From Lachnospiraceae bacterium (GTDB lineage Bacteria > Bacillota > Clostridia > Lachnospirales > Lachnospiraceae), in assembly GCA_015056865.1 (NCBI GenBank), contig SVFM01000001.1, positions 62,001 through 126,000 of the forward strand: DNA of 64,000 bases, given 5' to 3'. The notes beneath the pieces are model-generated. The model ran no database searches. It saw only the letters and a list, made by a program, of their open reading frames with translations, and was not told the DNA's origin. Positions 1-8,979 of the stretch are shown here, one piece after another. Both the position numbers and the translations under genes were made by a program. Positions within the stretch are counted from its first letter, which is position 1. Each line of letters starts with the position of its first letter.

Positions 1-77
1 AGGAGCAATTGCAGCAGCGTTTGTCTGAGGTGTTCCAGGACAGTGGTGTGGCAGTATGGGAGTGTGAATTTTGTTAA
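1..77 (+). CDS. C-terminal end of an upstream gene (partial)
   Basis: Reading from base 3, the frame is open to a TAA at 75-77 and encodes 24 residues ending in VAVWECEFC. The stop overlaps the ATG of the next gene (TAATG), the arrangement expected of translationally coupled operon genes, which is the main reason to believe this frame. The start lies outside the window and the tail carries no motif I recognise, so no function is given. Confidence 0.55.
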   Translation, partial: EQLQQRLSEVFQDSGVAVWECEFC

Positions 78-604
78 TGGAAAAGGGAATTTATACACAG
101 GACGGTATTTATCTTCGCCTGATGAGGGAAGAGGATACAGAGGATATTGTGCGCTGGCGAAACAGTGATGCGGTGCGGCAGAGATTTATTTACAGGGGTA
201 TTTTTACTGAGGAGACACACCGCAATTGGATACGTACAATGGTGGAACCGGGCAAAGTGGTGCAGGCCATGATCTGTGAAAGCGCCACAGACAAGGCCGT
301 GGGATCCGTGTATATCCGGGATATAGACCGGACCCACAGCAAGGGTGAGTACGGAATCTTTATAGGGGAAGATTCGGCCAGAGGCAGAGGAATCGGAACT
401 GCTGCGGCCAGGCTTATGATCCGTTATGCCTTTGAAGAACTGGGGCTACACCGCTTGTTTTTGCGTGTGCTGGCTGACAATGTGCAGGCTATTTCCAGCT
501 ATGAAAAAGCCGGATTTCAAAGAGAGGCCTATTTGAGGGAAGATGTTTTTCTGGATGGTAAGTATCAGGATGTGATCCTGATGGCGATAATCAATAAGAG
601 GTGA
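77..604 (+). CDS. GNAT-family N-acetyltransferase, RimJ/RimL type
   Basis: A 175-residue protein of the GNAT fold, predicted to transfer an acetyl group from acetyl-CoA to an amine in the cytoplasm. The acetyl-CoA pyrophosphate-binding motif RGRGIGTAA is near residue 102, followed by the usual helix and the 'LRVLADNVQAISSYEKAGF' end motif of the family. The ATG at 77 overlaps the preceding stop (TAATG); a TTG at 71 in the same frame has a slightly better-spaced GGGAG (58-62) and is the alternative start. It lies 7 bases before a polyprenyl-phosphate sugar transferase, so an amino-sugar substrate is plausible, for example the 4-amino sugar expected from the WecE-type aminotransferase at 17.2 kb. 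That link is inference; many RimL-like proteins act on protein N-termini or small amines. Confidence 0.85.
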   Translation: MEKGIYTQDGIYLRLMREEDTEDIVRWRNSDAVRQRFIYRGIFTEETHRNWIRTMVEPGKVVQAMICESATDKAVGSVYIRDIDRTHSKGEYGIFIGEDSARGRGIGTAAARLMIRYAFEELGLHRLFLRVLADNVQAISSYEKAGFQREAYLREDVFLDGKYQDVILMAIINKR

Positions 605-611
605 GCAGTAA

Positions 612-1550
612 ATGAAAAAGGTAAGTTTTGTGATCCCGTGCTACCGATCAGAGCACACCATTGGTCATGTAATAAAAGAGATTGATGATACCATGCAAGA
701 GCTCAATCGTTTTGAGTATGAGATCATTTTGGTCAATGACTGTTCTCCGGATGGAACCTTCCTTGCGATCCGGAAATTGTGTGAAGAAAAAAAGTATATT
801 AAGGGAATCAATTTTGCGAAAAACTTTGGCCAGCATGCTGCACTGATGGCAGGCCTTCGTCACGCTCAGGGAGATTATGTGGTCTGCCTGGATGACGATG
901 GACAGACGCCGGCAGATGAGGTTGGTAAATTGCTTAATAAGCTGGAGGAGGGATACGATGCAGTATATGCCTCTTACGGGCATAAGAAGCATTCCCTGTT
1001 TCGCAATCTAGGCAGCCGGGTGAATGACTGGATGACCAGGGTGATGCTGGGGAAACCCAAGGAGCTTTTTATTTCCAGTTATTTTGCGGTGCAGCGGTAT
1101 ATCGTGGATGACATGATCCGTTATGAAAACTCATATCCCTATGTGATCGGTCTGGTGTTACGGGCCACCAAAAATATTACCAACGTGCCGGTACAGCATA
1201 GAGAACGGGAGGAAGGACGCTCCGGTTATACCATGAAAAAGCTGTTGGGGCTATGGTTTAATGGGTTTACCGCCTTTTCTGTGAAACCGCTGCGGATCGC
1301 TACCTGCATTGGGATCATTTGTGCCGGAGCCGGTTTTGCTTACGGTATCTATACGGTCATCAAGAAATTTGTAAATCCGAATGTGCCACTGGGCTTTAGC
1401 TCCATGATGGCAGCCATCGTATTCTTGGGTGGAATGGTCATGGTGATGCTGGGACTGATCGGTGAATACATTGGAAGAATCTATATCAGCATGAACAATT
1501 CTCCTCAGTATGTGATCCGGGAACGGATCAATATCGAGAAGGAGCTGTAA
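612..1550 (+). CDS. GT2 polyprenyl-phosphate sugar transferase (GtrB/DPM1-like)
   Basis: 312 residues. The N-terminal two thirds is a GT2 (GT-A fold) domain with VIPCYRSE at the start, the nucleotide-binding VNDCSPDGT and the metal-binding DDD at residues 94-96. The C-terminus has two hydrophobic segments (about 225-250 and 262-290), the layout of GtrB/ArnC/DPM1 enzymes. These move a sugar from a nucleotide donor to undecaprenyl phosphate on the inner membrane face, supplying GT-C transferases outside. AGAGGTGAG precedes the ATG. A multi-membrane protein follows 18 bases downstream and is the natural partner that would use the lipid-linked sugar. Which sugar is carried cannot be read from the sequence. 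Confidence 0.88.
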   Translation: MKKVSFVIPCYRSEHTIGHVIKEIDDTMQELNRFEYEIILVNDCSPDGTFLAIRKLCEEKKYIKGINFAKNFGQHAALMAGLRHAQGDYVVCLDDDGQTPADEVGKLLNKLEEGYDAVYASYGHKKHSLFRNLGSRVNDWMTRVMLGKPKELFISSYFAVQRYIVDDMIRYENSYPYVIGLVLRATKNITNVPVQHREREEGRSGYTMKKLLGLWFNGFTAFSVKPLRIATCIGIICAGAGFAYGIYTVIKKFVNPNVPLGFSSMMAAIVFLGGMVMVMLGLIGEYIGRIYISMNNSPQYVIRERINIEKEL

Positions 1551-1568
1551 TAGAAAGGAGAGTAGGGA

Positions 1569-3299
1569 ATGAGAAAGCTGCTGGGCAAAAGGAATACTGT
1601 TATCATATATGGATTGGTATTATGTGTGCTGGCGGCTATTACAGTGATCTGTCCGCCCTACTACTCTATGAACGATGATGTTATGATGAAAAGCATTCTG
1701 TCAGGTACCTATACGGGAGTGCCTGATGGACATGCAGTTTATATGAAATATCCTCTTACCGGTTTGATAAGCCTGTTGTACCGTTTAACCGGGGCTGTAT
1801 CTTGGTTCGATCTGTTTATGGCGGGAAGTCTGTGGATTTCAATAGGGGCAGTGATCACCAGGACTTTAAAGAAAACAGCCGGGTGTGTAAGAGAGAAGAA
1901 AATCCTTCTGGTCAGTGCAGCTGCCAGTTTATGTGTGGCCCTATTTTTTCCCCAGTTGCTCACCATGCACTATACCTTGGTAGCAGCCATTGTGGGGAGC
2001 TGCGCCGTATTTTTGGTCACAACCGGTGGAGGATATTTTTGGGTGGTTTTGCTGGTTTTGTGCTATTGTATCCGCAGTCAGGTTTTTTTTCTGACACTCC
2101 CTTTTTTGCTGGTGGCGGTGCTGTGGTATCTACTTAGCCGGTGGCACGACAAGGAAAGAAAAAAACTGCTTTTAGTACAGATAGCCGCCTTGTTTATAGG
2201 AATCCTGGTCTGTATGCTGTGGAATGGACTGATGTACAGTGCAAAGGATTGGCAGCAGTATCTGGATTATAATGATAGCAGAACCCGATTGTATGATTAT
2301 GAGAAACTGCTTCCCTATGAAGAAAATGAGGCTTTTTTTGAGCAGGCGGGGATCAGTGCCAAGGAGCATCGTTTGTTGGATGAATATGGACTGGTGTTGG
2401 ATGGGGACATAGGCCGGGATATGTTGGAGAAGGCTGCAGATATAACGGCAGAGAAAAAGGCCGGTCAGACAGAGCTGATGCAGGAATTGGTGGGCTGTGT
2501 CAAGGAGTATTATTATCATGTGCGCTATAACGACCTTCCTTATAATCTGCTGATGGTGGCGGGATATTTGTTGACGCTGGCCATATTGATCCGGAAGAGA
2601 CAAGTTTTGAAAGGTTTGTTGCTGGGCTGTATGGCCGGTGGCAGGAGTTTGATCTGGATCTATCTTATTTGGCGGGGACGTTTTCCCGAGAGAGTGTACG
2701 TTTCCTTGTACTTCTTGGATCTGATGATCCTGGCAGGGATGCTGGTGGAATTGTTCTGCACGTCCTCACAAGATCCTAAAAATAAAAAAGTGTCTTTAGG
2801 CAGGTATTTGCCCGGCATTCTTGGAGGTTTGACGTGTGCCGGGCTTTTGGTGATCGGTGCCGGGCAACTGGAAATTATGAAGGATAGGACCCGGGAACAG
2901 GCGGAAAGACAAAAGCGCTGGGATGCAATGGTAGAATATACAAAGGGTCAAGAGGATACTCTTTGTATTCTGGATGTATATTCTATGGTTGACTATACGG
3001 ACAAAGTGTGGAGCACCGGACAGGGGCGGGAAAAGTATCTTCTGGCCGGTGGCTGGATGAGTGGCTCGCCGTTGCTGCAGGAACGCTTGAGAAATGCAAA
3101 GGACGGCGGAGTATTATTGGAAAGGGCGGCAGACCGGGGGGATTGCTGCTATATCATTGGTACAGACCGGGGAATAGATTGGCTGCAGGAATATTGTACC
3201 ACGCGTTTTGAAGGATTTTATTTAGAAAAAACGGATACGATCAGCCTGGATGGTAAAGATATTTTTTATGTGTATCGTCCGGTAAAAACTTTAAGATAA
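1569..3299 (+). CDS. Multi-membrane GT-C-like protein, function unknown
   Basis: 576 residues with about ten hydrophobic segments and a C-terminal soluble region of about 130 residues. The first external loop carries YYSMNDDVMM (near residue 37); acidic pairs in this loop are the usual catalytic site of GT-C glycosyltransferases, which take sugars from polyprenyl phosphates outside the membrane. The start has AAGGAG about 8 bases upstream, and the gene sits directly behind a GtrB-like transferase. I do not recognise a named family with certainty; GT-C transferase is a structural guess from topology and loop chemistry, and a polymer-modifying or purely structural role is possible. Confidence 0.7.
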   Translation: MRKLLGKRNTVIIYGLVLCVLAAITVICPPYYSMNDDVMMKSILSGTYTGVPDGHAVYMKYPLTGLISLLYRLTGAVSWFDLFMAGSLWISIGAVITRTLKKTAGCVREKKILLVSAAASLCVALFFPQLLTMHYTLVAAIVGSCAVFLVTTGGGYFWVVLLVLCYCIRSQVFFLTLPFLLVAVLWYLLSRWHDKERKKLLLVQIAALFIGILVCMLWNGLMYSAKDWQQYLDYNDSRTRLYDYEKLLPYEENEAFFEQAGISAKEHRLLDEYGLVLDGDIGRDMLEKAADITAEKKAGQTELMQELVGCVKEYYYHVRYNDLPYNLLMVAGYLLTLAILIRKRQVLKGLLLGCMAGGRSLIWIYLIWRGRFPERVYVSLYFLDLMILAGMLVELFCTSSQDPKNKKVSLGRYLPGILGGLTCAGLLVIGAGQLEIMKDRTREQAERQKRWDAMVEYTKGQEDTLCILDVYSMVDYTDKVWSTGQGREKYLLAGGWMSGSPLLQERLRNAKDGGVLLERAADRGDCCYIIGTDRGIDWLQEYCTTRFEGFYLEKTDTISLDGKDIFYVYRPVKTLR

Positions 3300-3316
3300 G
3301 ATTGGGGTACTGACAA

Positions 3317-4786
3317 ATGCTTTTCAATTCCTATGTTTTCCTGCTTGCCTTTTTGCCGATTGTGTGGCTATTGTACTTTGGGTTTAACAAGTGCAAATGG
3401 TTTCGTGTTGCACAGTTTTCTTTGATTGCGGCATCTTTTGTGTTTTATGGGTATCAGGACTGGCGTCTCTGCCTGCTGCTTGCCGCCAGTATCTGCGTCA
3501 ACTATGGGCTGCATTTGATCTTGGTGCGCCCTGCACTGAGACAGAACATCAGGAAAATGGTCTTGGTGGTTGGTATCTTAAGTAATCTGGGTATTCTTTT
3601 CTATTTTAAATATCTTGATTTTGCCATTGTAAATTTTAATTTCCTGACGGGAAGTGATGTAGCGTTAAGATATATAGCACTTCCTCTTGGAATCAGTTTC
3701 TATACATTTCAGCAGTTATCTTTTGTTGTAGACAGTTATCGCAGGGAAATGGAAAAGTACCGTTTCCTGGATTATGCGCTGTTTGTTTCTTTTTTTCCCC
3801 AATTGGTGGCGGGTCCGATCGTGCTTCACAGCGAAATGGTTCCCCAGTTCGTAGATCGAAACAGAAAAAAGCCTGATTATGAGAGTATGATGGCAGGTAT
3901 GGAGTATCTGATCTGGGGTCTGGCTAAAAAGGTACTCCTTGCGGACAGTTTTGGACGGATGTGGGATGCCGGGACTGTATCTATCAGAGGTCTGAACAGT
4001 TTAAGTGCGGTTGCTGTTATGCTGGCCTATACTCTGGAAATCTATTTTGACTTTAGCGGGTACTGCGATATGGCCATCGGCATAGGAAAGCTGTTTCGCA
4101 TTGATATCCCTATCAACTTTGATTCTCCTTACAAGGCGCGAAATATTGCACAGTTCTGGAAAAAATGGCACATCACACTGCACAGATTTCTCACCACCTA
4201 TCTTTATATACCATTGGGAGGAAACCGCAAGGGAAAGTGGAGAACCTGCCTGAATGTGATGATCGTGTTTACTATAAGTGGTTTGTGGCATGGGGCAGAC
4301 TGGACCTTTGTGGTCTGGGGGATACTCCATGGGAGCATGATAGTCTTATATAGGCTACAGAGAAAAAGAGCAGATGCTTTGCCCGGCTGGCTGTCCTGGC
4401 TACTCACTTTTGGATTTGTCAATGTAGCCTGGCTGTTTTTTGCAGCGCAGGACATGCTGCAGCCTTTTAAGCTAATGTATATGATGGTGCTTGGGGGCTT
4501 TGGTGGATTTACACAAGGGATTGTAAATGCGGTCTGCGAGAAAAATATTCTGGTGGTGTTTTTAGATTACTTTTGCAGTGAGGGGATGATGTCTTTGATC
4601 AACCAGTTGATCACGACAGGTTGGTTTATAGGCGGATTGCTTTTATGTGTGAAGGCACCGTCTACCCATGAAATCGTTGCAGCAAAGCATCGAAGACAGG
4701 GGTATTTTCTGTGGCTGGCCCTGCTTTTTGTCTGGTCTGTCACAAAATTGTCATTGGTGTCCAAATTTATTTACTTTAACTTTTAA
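3317..4786 (+). CDS. MBOAT-family O-acyltransferase (DltB/AlgI/PatA-like)
   Basis: 489 residues, polytopic throughout, with family features in order: MLFNSYVFLLAFLP at the start, LPLGISFYTFQQLSFVVD near residue 135, FFPQLVAGPI near 160, 'NFDSPYKARNIAQFWKKWHITLHRFL' near 260, and the MBOAT histidine in GLWHGADW (His325). MBOAT proteins pass acyl groups, usually acetyl, across the membrane for O-acylation of glycans or teichoic acids. The next gene (5023-6057) encodes a membrane-anchored SGNH protein, so the two form the usual MBOAT-SGNH acylation pair (as PatA/PatB, AlgI/AlgJ, DltB/DltD). The intergenic space between them holds palindrome copy A. Confidence 0.93.
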   Translation: MLFNSYVFLLAFLPIVWLLYFGFNKCKWFRVAQFSLIAASFVFYGYQDWRLCLLLAASICVNYGLHLILVRPALRQNIRKMVLVVGILSNLGILFYFKYLDFAIVNFNFLTGSDVALRYIALPLGISFYTFQQLSFVVDSYRREMEKYRFLDYALFVSFFPQLVAGPIVLHSEMVPQFVDRNRKKPDYESMMAGMEYLIWGLAKKVLLADSFGRMWDAGTVSIRGLNSLSAVAVMLAYTLEIYFDFSGYCDMAIGIGKLFRIDIPINFDSPYKARNIAQFWKKWHITLHRFLTTYLYIPLGGNRKGKWRTCLNVMIVFTISGLWHGADWTFVVWGILHGSMIVLYRLQRKRADALPGWLSWLLTFGFVNVAWLFFAAQDMLQPFKLMYMMVLGGFGGFTQGIVNAVCEKNILVVFLDYFCSEGMMSLINQLITTGWFIGGLLLCVKAPSTHEIVAAKHRRQGYFLWLALLFVWSVTKLSLVSKFIYFNF

Positions 4787-4809
4787 ATATATTGGGGTGA
4801 TTGGGAAAC

Positions 4810-4982
4810 AAAACAGTCCGGGGCGCAGGGCCTGATAGATCGATGGCAGGCCCTTGAAAAACGTCAGCACTTGGATTTTTCAAGCAGATCTGCGCAGAAA
4901 AATCCATAGTACTGTTACGTTTTTCACGGAACGAAAGTGTGCCTGCCATCGATCTATCAGGCCCTGCGCCCCGGACTGTTTT
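4810..4982 (+). repeat. Nested palindromic element, copy A (subtype I core)
   Basis: Arms 4810-4851 and 4941-4982 are a perfect 42-base inverted repeat not shared with the other copies. Between them lies an 89-base core beginning CCTTGAAAAACG and ending with CGTTTTTCA and a small hairpin, CAC GGA AC-GAAA-GT GTG, that has a GNRA tetraloop. Inside the core the helices GGATTTTTC/GAAAAATCC and GCAG/CTGC stack toward a short loop. Outside the perfect arms the palindrome continues imperfectly: the stretch just after the MBOAT stop at 4786 still pairs in part with the stretch before the next gene's ribosome binding site near 5010. There is no T-tract, so it is not a classical terminator. Confidence 0.9.
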
Positions 4983-5022
4983 ATTTCCTGATTGCACAAG
5001 ACATTTAAAAAGGAGGTAGCTC

Positions 5023-6057
5023 ATGACGGAGAAAAAAGCTTTTTATAGTTTGGCCGGATATTTGGCGGGAGCATTGGTGCTGGTAGCTCTGGCAGTATTT
5101 CTGGTGGATCCGTTCTATCATTATCATGATGCCTGGTTTGGTATGCCGGTGGTTTTGGAAAATGCGGTGTATCAGACGCCCGGGGCAGCCAGAAACCTGG
5201 AGTATGATAGTGTGATCGTGGGTACTTCAATGACGGAGAATTTTCATGCCAGCTGGTTTGATGAGGCCATGGGCTGGAAAACGTTAAAATTATCCTATTC
5301 CGGGGCAAGAACGGACGATCTTAAGGCAATCTTGGGACAGATATATTCGAACAGAGAAGCACCTGAAAACATTTTGATGGATGTGAATGCCTATCAGTTG
5401 ACAGTGGATCCGAAAACCGCATATGCCATCAGACCGGAATACTTGTATGATGATAAAATAGTGACAGATACCTCCTACCTGTATAATCAGGATGTGCTTC
5501 TGGCGTCTGTGAATAGAGTTTTGGACGGGCTGCATGGAAGAGAAAGCAATTTGGATGAGGCATATACTTGGGAGGATGAGGTTTATTTTGGCAAAGATCA
5601 AGCGTTGGAAACAGAGAGGAAGACTAGGGGTGGGATGGCCTATGAGCCCATAAGCTTGGAAGTATGTGACCAGAATATAGACAACATTCTGCCCTTTATT
5701 GAGGCACACCCGGAGACCACTTTCTATATTTTTTATCCTCCCTACAGTATGCTGTATTGGGAGCGGGAGATGATAGGGGGAAGCTGGGAAGAGATGCTGT
5801 TTTTATATAAACATTCCATAGAACGCTTTCTGGAATATGAGAATGTGAAGGTTTACTATTTCCAGGATGAAAAGGAGATTATCAGCAATCTGGATAACTA
5901 TCGGGATGCTACTCATCATCGTCCGGAGTACAACAAGTATATTTGTGAATGTATTGCGGCGGGGAAGAATCTTTTGACAAAAGAAAACTATGAAGACCGG
6001 ATTCTGGGCATGTATGAATATGTGCAGAAATTTGATTACGAGGTTTTGTGGAAATAA
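5023..6057 (+). CDS. Membrane-anchored SGNH-type O-acyltransferase partner of MBOAT
   Basis: 344 residues. An N-terminal hydrophobic segment (about 11-29) anchors an extracytoplasmic domain. The nucleophile block is VGTSMTEN with Ser69, and the C-terminal Asp-His pair is DATH (Asp295, His298), the arrangement seen in DltD, AlgJ/X and PatB-like proteins. The family transfers acyl groups delivered by the MBOAT protein onto an external polysaccharide or wall polymer. AGGAGG stands about 8 bases before the ATG. Its neighbour 3317-4786 is the MBOAT partner; the two are separated only by palindrome copy A. The acyl group and the acceptor are not evident from sequence. Confidence 0.85.
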   Translation: MTEKKAFYSLAGYLAGALVLVALAVFLVDPFYHYHDAWFGMPVVLENAVYQTPGAARNLEYDSVIVGTSMTENFHASWFDEAMGWKTLKLSYSGARTDDLKAILGQIYSNREAPENILMDVNAYQLTVDPKTAYAIRPEYLYDDKIVTDTSYLYNQDVLLASVNRVLDGLHGRESNLDEAYTWEDEVYFGKDQALETERKTRGGMAYEPISLEVCDQNIDNILPFIEAHPETTFYIFYPPYSMLYWEREMIGGSWEEMLFLYKHSIERFLEYENVKVYYFQDEKEIISNLDNYRDATHHRPEYNKYICECIAAGKNLLTKENYEDRILGMYEYVQKFDYEVLWK

Positions 6058-6135
6058 AACGGAGTGAGGACGGTCTGCGGTTGCAGGAAACTGGCAAATG
6101 TGGTAAAATGAAATTTATTGCTGGAGGGCCGGTAG

Positions 6136-7698
6136 GTGAAGAGAGAAAAGATTTTTTGGTGGATAAAAGAACATGAAAATCTGATCATGGCGTTAATTAT
6201 GATGTTTCTGCCTCTTTTGTGTTGTGTTGTGACATGTGCACTGGAGGGGAAGAGTATTGCTGACGTCTATTTGCCTGCCTCCGAATGGAATGATGAGCTT
6301 TTTTACTTTAAGCAAGTGGAGGGTATTTTAAACTTTGGGTTTCCGCAAGGATATTTTGGGTTTAATGAAAGTCATGCTTTGAAACTTTCCTTTGCGGCCT
6401 GGAGCCCGGTACTGGTATGGCCCTGGCTTTTGTGGGGGCTTTTGTTCGGTTGGAATCTGCAGACCCCTATTTATTGTAATATTGAGCTGATGATGTTGAC
6501 CATGTTTGGTTTTGTACGCTTGGTAAAACCCACCAAGAAACAGCTGGGATTATTGGCTCTTTTGTTTGTGTCCTTTACCCCCTTTACCAGATATATGCTT
6601 TCCGGTATGCCGGAGGTGATCTGCTTTAGTGCGGTAATTTTTGTGTTTTCTCTGGCAATCAGCTATCAGCGCAGGGAGCATATGGCGAAGCTGGTGATTT
6701 TGTTTGCGCTCACGGCGATCATGGTGCTGATGAGACCCTATTTCATTTTATTCATGATTTTCCCGGTTTATTTTGCAGTGAAAAGAAGAAAGTGGCCGGG
6801 ACTTGGCATCTCTGCTCTTGTGGTAGGGGTGACCGGGGTGATCTATATTGCTGTCAATCATTATCTGAGCGCAGAATATTTGGAGCCCTTGTATGAGACC
6901 AATTGGATTTCTGAATTTCTGAATAACGGCATCCTGGCAGGGCTGAAATATGTGTTGTACCGCCTGTGGACGGTAGGAGAAACGTTCTTAAGAATGCTGG
7001 TGGAAAGCTTCCGGAGCGGGCTGGCCACCGGGGCCAGATTTGCGGTGTTTGTACTAGTGATGCTACTCTTGTTCTGGCAGGCGTTTGTCCATTACAGAAA
7101 AAAAGAAAAAGACGAGTTTGTCAGATATCTGTTTTTAGGCATCTGTTTCTTTGGTATGTGGATCGCTTTACTCTTAATGAAAAATCTGCATGATGGTGGC
7201 AAGCATTTACACACCTTTACAGCAGTGGGTATCTTTGCGATCAGCCTGATGAAGACTCGTTTTTACAGAAAGACTATTCTGACCGCGGCGGTATTTGTTT
7301 ATCTTTATGTGATCATGGCAACAAATGCTTATGAATATCAAATTCCTTACGTGACGGAGGAACGAGCCGGGCAGATGGAGGTCTGGGAGAAGGTTTTTGA
7401 TGAACACTTGATGCTGAATACGGCCCAGGTTCCCAACTACGAAAATGCGGCAATCTGGATGTTTGACGATGAAGTGGGAGAGCAAAGGATGTATACTCCC
7501 TGGCAGTATTTGTATGCTTTGCCCGAGGGATTTGGCATCAGCTGCTGCCTGCAGGGATATGTGGTGGACAATTTTTACAATCTGCAGAGTAAGTATCTGG
7601 CAGCACCCACAGGAGGTAAGGTAGATAAAATGTGTGCACAGGCAGGCTTGAATCTGTTGGCAGACAGTGGAGGCATGGTATTTTATGAACTGCATTAA
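6136..7698 (+). CDS. Multi-membrane GT-C-like protein, function unknown
   Basis: 520 residues beginning with GTG (CTGGAGGG about 8 bases upstream). About eleven hydrophobic segments follow a short cytoplasmic N-terminus. The first external loop, near residues 43-57, contains SEWNDELFYFKQVEG, rich in acidic residues as in GT-C enzymes, and the C-terminal 90 residues are soluble. It belongs to the same run of lipid-sugar-dependent membrane proteins as its neighbours and overlaps the start of the next gene by 14 bases. No named family is recognised with confidence; glycosyltransferase is inferred from topology and context only. Confidence 0.68.
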   Translation: MKREKIFWWIKEHENLIMALIMMFLPLLCCVVTCALEGKSIADVYLPASEWNDELFYFKQVEGILNFGFPQGYFGFNESHALKLSFAAWSPVLVWPWLLWGLLFGWNLQTPIYCNIELMMLTMFGFVRLVKPTKKQLGLLALLFVSFTPFTRYMLSGMPEVICFSAVIFVFSLAISYQRREHMAKLVILFALTAIMVLMRPYFILFMIFPVYFAVKRRKWPGLGISALVVGVTGVIYIAVNHYLSAEYLEPLYETNWISEFLNNGILAGLKYVLYRLWTVGETFLRMLVESFRSGLATGARFAVFVLVMLLLFWQAFVHYRKKEKDEFVRYLFLGICFFGMWIALLLMKNLHDGGKHLHTFTAVGIFAISLMKTRFYRKTILTAAVFVYLYVIMATNAYEYQIPYVTEERAGQMEVWEKVFDEHLMLNTAQVPNYENAAIWMFDDEVGEQRMYTPWQYLYALPEGFGISCCLQGYVVDNFYNLQSKYLAAPTGGKVDKMCAQAGLNLLADSGGMVFYELH

Positions 7699-8917
7699 GA
7701 AATGGAATCGGGAAAAGTGGATAGACGTAAGCGTGTTTGCAGTGGGATTTGTGATTTACACAGTGCTCCTGTTTATTTTGTTTCACCGGCAGACACTGGG
7801 AAATGAGCAGGTATATGCATCTGATATGAAGGCCTATATTCTGGAAATGTTGGGGCAAAACACCATGTACAGTTTTCCCTATCCTATCTTTTTTAAGTTG
7901 GGAGCCTTGTTTCATCTGGTACTGAAAAGTCCGGAGTTGTGCATTGCATTGGCGGCCACTGTGCTGAACAGCCTAAGTACCATAGTGCTGAAGATTTATA
8001 TGAATAGAAGTGTGTTATCGGTTGTCGGGGGGGATACTGAAAGGAAAAGGATTCTGAAATCGGTGCTTGTGACAGCGGCAACGTTTTCAATCTTTTTCGT
8101 CTCTATGCTGTATTTCCCCAATAATTATTTGCTTCCGGGGTTACATTTTAAATATGCGGGGATTTTTTCTCCCAATCCTTTTCACAATGCTACTTATATG
8201 GCAACCAGGCCATTTGCGATCGTGGCGTTCTTTCTGTTTGCCCGGATCTTGACCAGATATGAGAAGGAGACAGATTGGAAAGAAAACTTATTGTTTGGCC
8301 TGTTTTTGTTATTGACCACTATGACAAAGCCCAGCTTTACCTTTGTCCTGGTGCCTACGGCAGGCTTGATCATGCTGTATCGATTGTTGAAATGCAGATT
8401 TGGGAATTTCCGGCAGAGCCTCTATCTGGGATTATGTTTTGTACCTACTTTTGGAGTGCTCTTATATCAATTTTTCGGAGTCTTTGTACCAGTAGATGGG
8501 GGAGAGAGAGGAATTGGCTTTGCCTTGGGTAAGGTCTGGAGTATTTACAGCGATAATATTTTCTTCTCTGTAGCCTTAAGCTGTGCTTTTCCGTTGTTGG
8601 TGCTGCTTCTGCATCTGAAGGAATTCAAGAAAAATTCCATGCTGCTCTTTGCCTGGCAGTTATTTGCAGTCAGCTTTTTGGAGGCCTTTGCCATGTTTGA
8701 AAAAGGCTTCCGAATGAAAGATTTCAATTTTTCCTGGGGCTATATGCACGGTTTATTCTTCGTGTTTGTAGCATCCCTTATTGTACTTTTGCGGGATACA
8801 TTCGCCACGAAGAAAAAGTGCTGGCTGCTTGCGGTGCAGTGGCTTTTGTACGCGGCTCACCTGGCGTGCGGGCTGTGGTATTTCAGGGGAATATTCCTGG
8901 GCGGTGCCTGGAGGTAG
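7685..8917 (+). CDS. Multi-membrane GT-C-like protein, function unknown
   Basis: 410 residues from the ATG at 7685, chosen because GGAGG at 7669-7673 is well placed; a GTG at 7667 is in frame but has no ribosome binding site. The start lies inside the end of the previous gene (overlap 14 bases), implying coupling. The protein is hydrophobic throughout with about ten membrane segments; the first external loop contains VYASDMKAYILEMLG and SFPYPIFFKLG, a pattern I associate with GT-C-like proteins of Clostridia. It is shorter than its neighbours and lacks a large soluble tail. Function not established. Confidence 0.68.
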   Translation: MNCIKKWNREKWIDVSVFAVGFVIYTVLLFILFHRQTLGNEQVYASDMKAYILEMLGQNTMYSFPYPIFFKLGALFHLVLKSPELCIALAATVLNSLSTIVLKIYMNRSVLSVVGGDTERKRILKSVLVTAATFSIFFVSMLYFPNNYLLPGLHFKYAGIFSPNPFHNATYMATRPFAIVAFFLFARILTRYEKETDWKENLLFGLFLLLTTMTKPSFTFVLVPTAGLIMLYRLLKCRFGNFRQSLYLGLCFVPTFGVLLYQFFGVFVPVDGGERGIGFALGKVWSIYSDNIFFSVALSCAFPLLVLLLHLKEFKKNSMLLFAWQLFAVSFLEAFAMFEKGFRMKDFNFSWGYMHGLFFVFVASLIVLLRDTFATKKKCWLLAVQWLLYAAHLACGLWYFRGIFLGGAWR

Positions 8918-8979
8918 GCTGCCATAGGGAGTCGCTGGCTCACAGGCAATATGGACAGATTTAGGAGAATAAAAAAGTT

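Noticed and set aside
4810-4982. Rho-independent terminator interpretation of the palindromes
   Set aside because: None of the five copies ends in a T-tract, the shared internal core is far more complex than a terminator, and the flanking genes are co-directional and often pathway partners.
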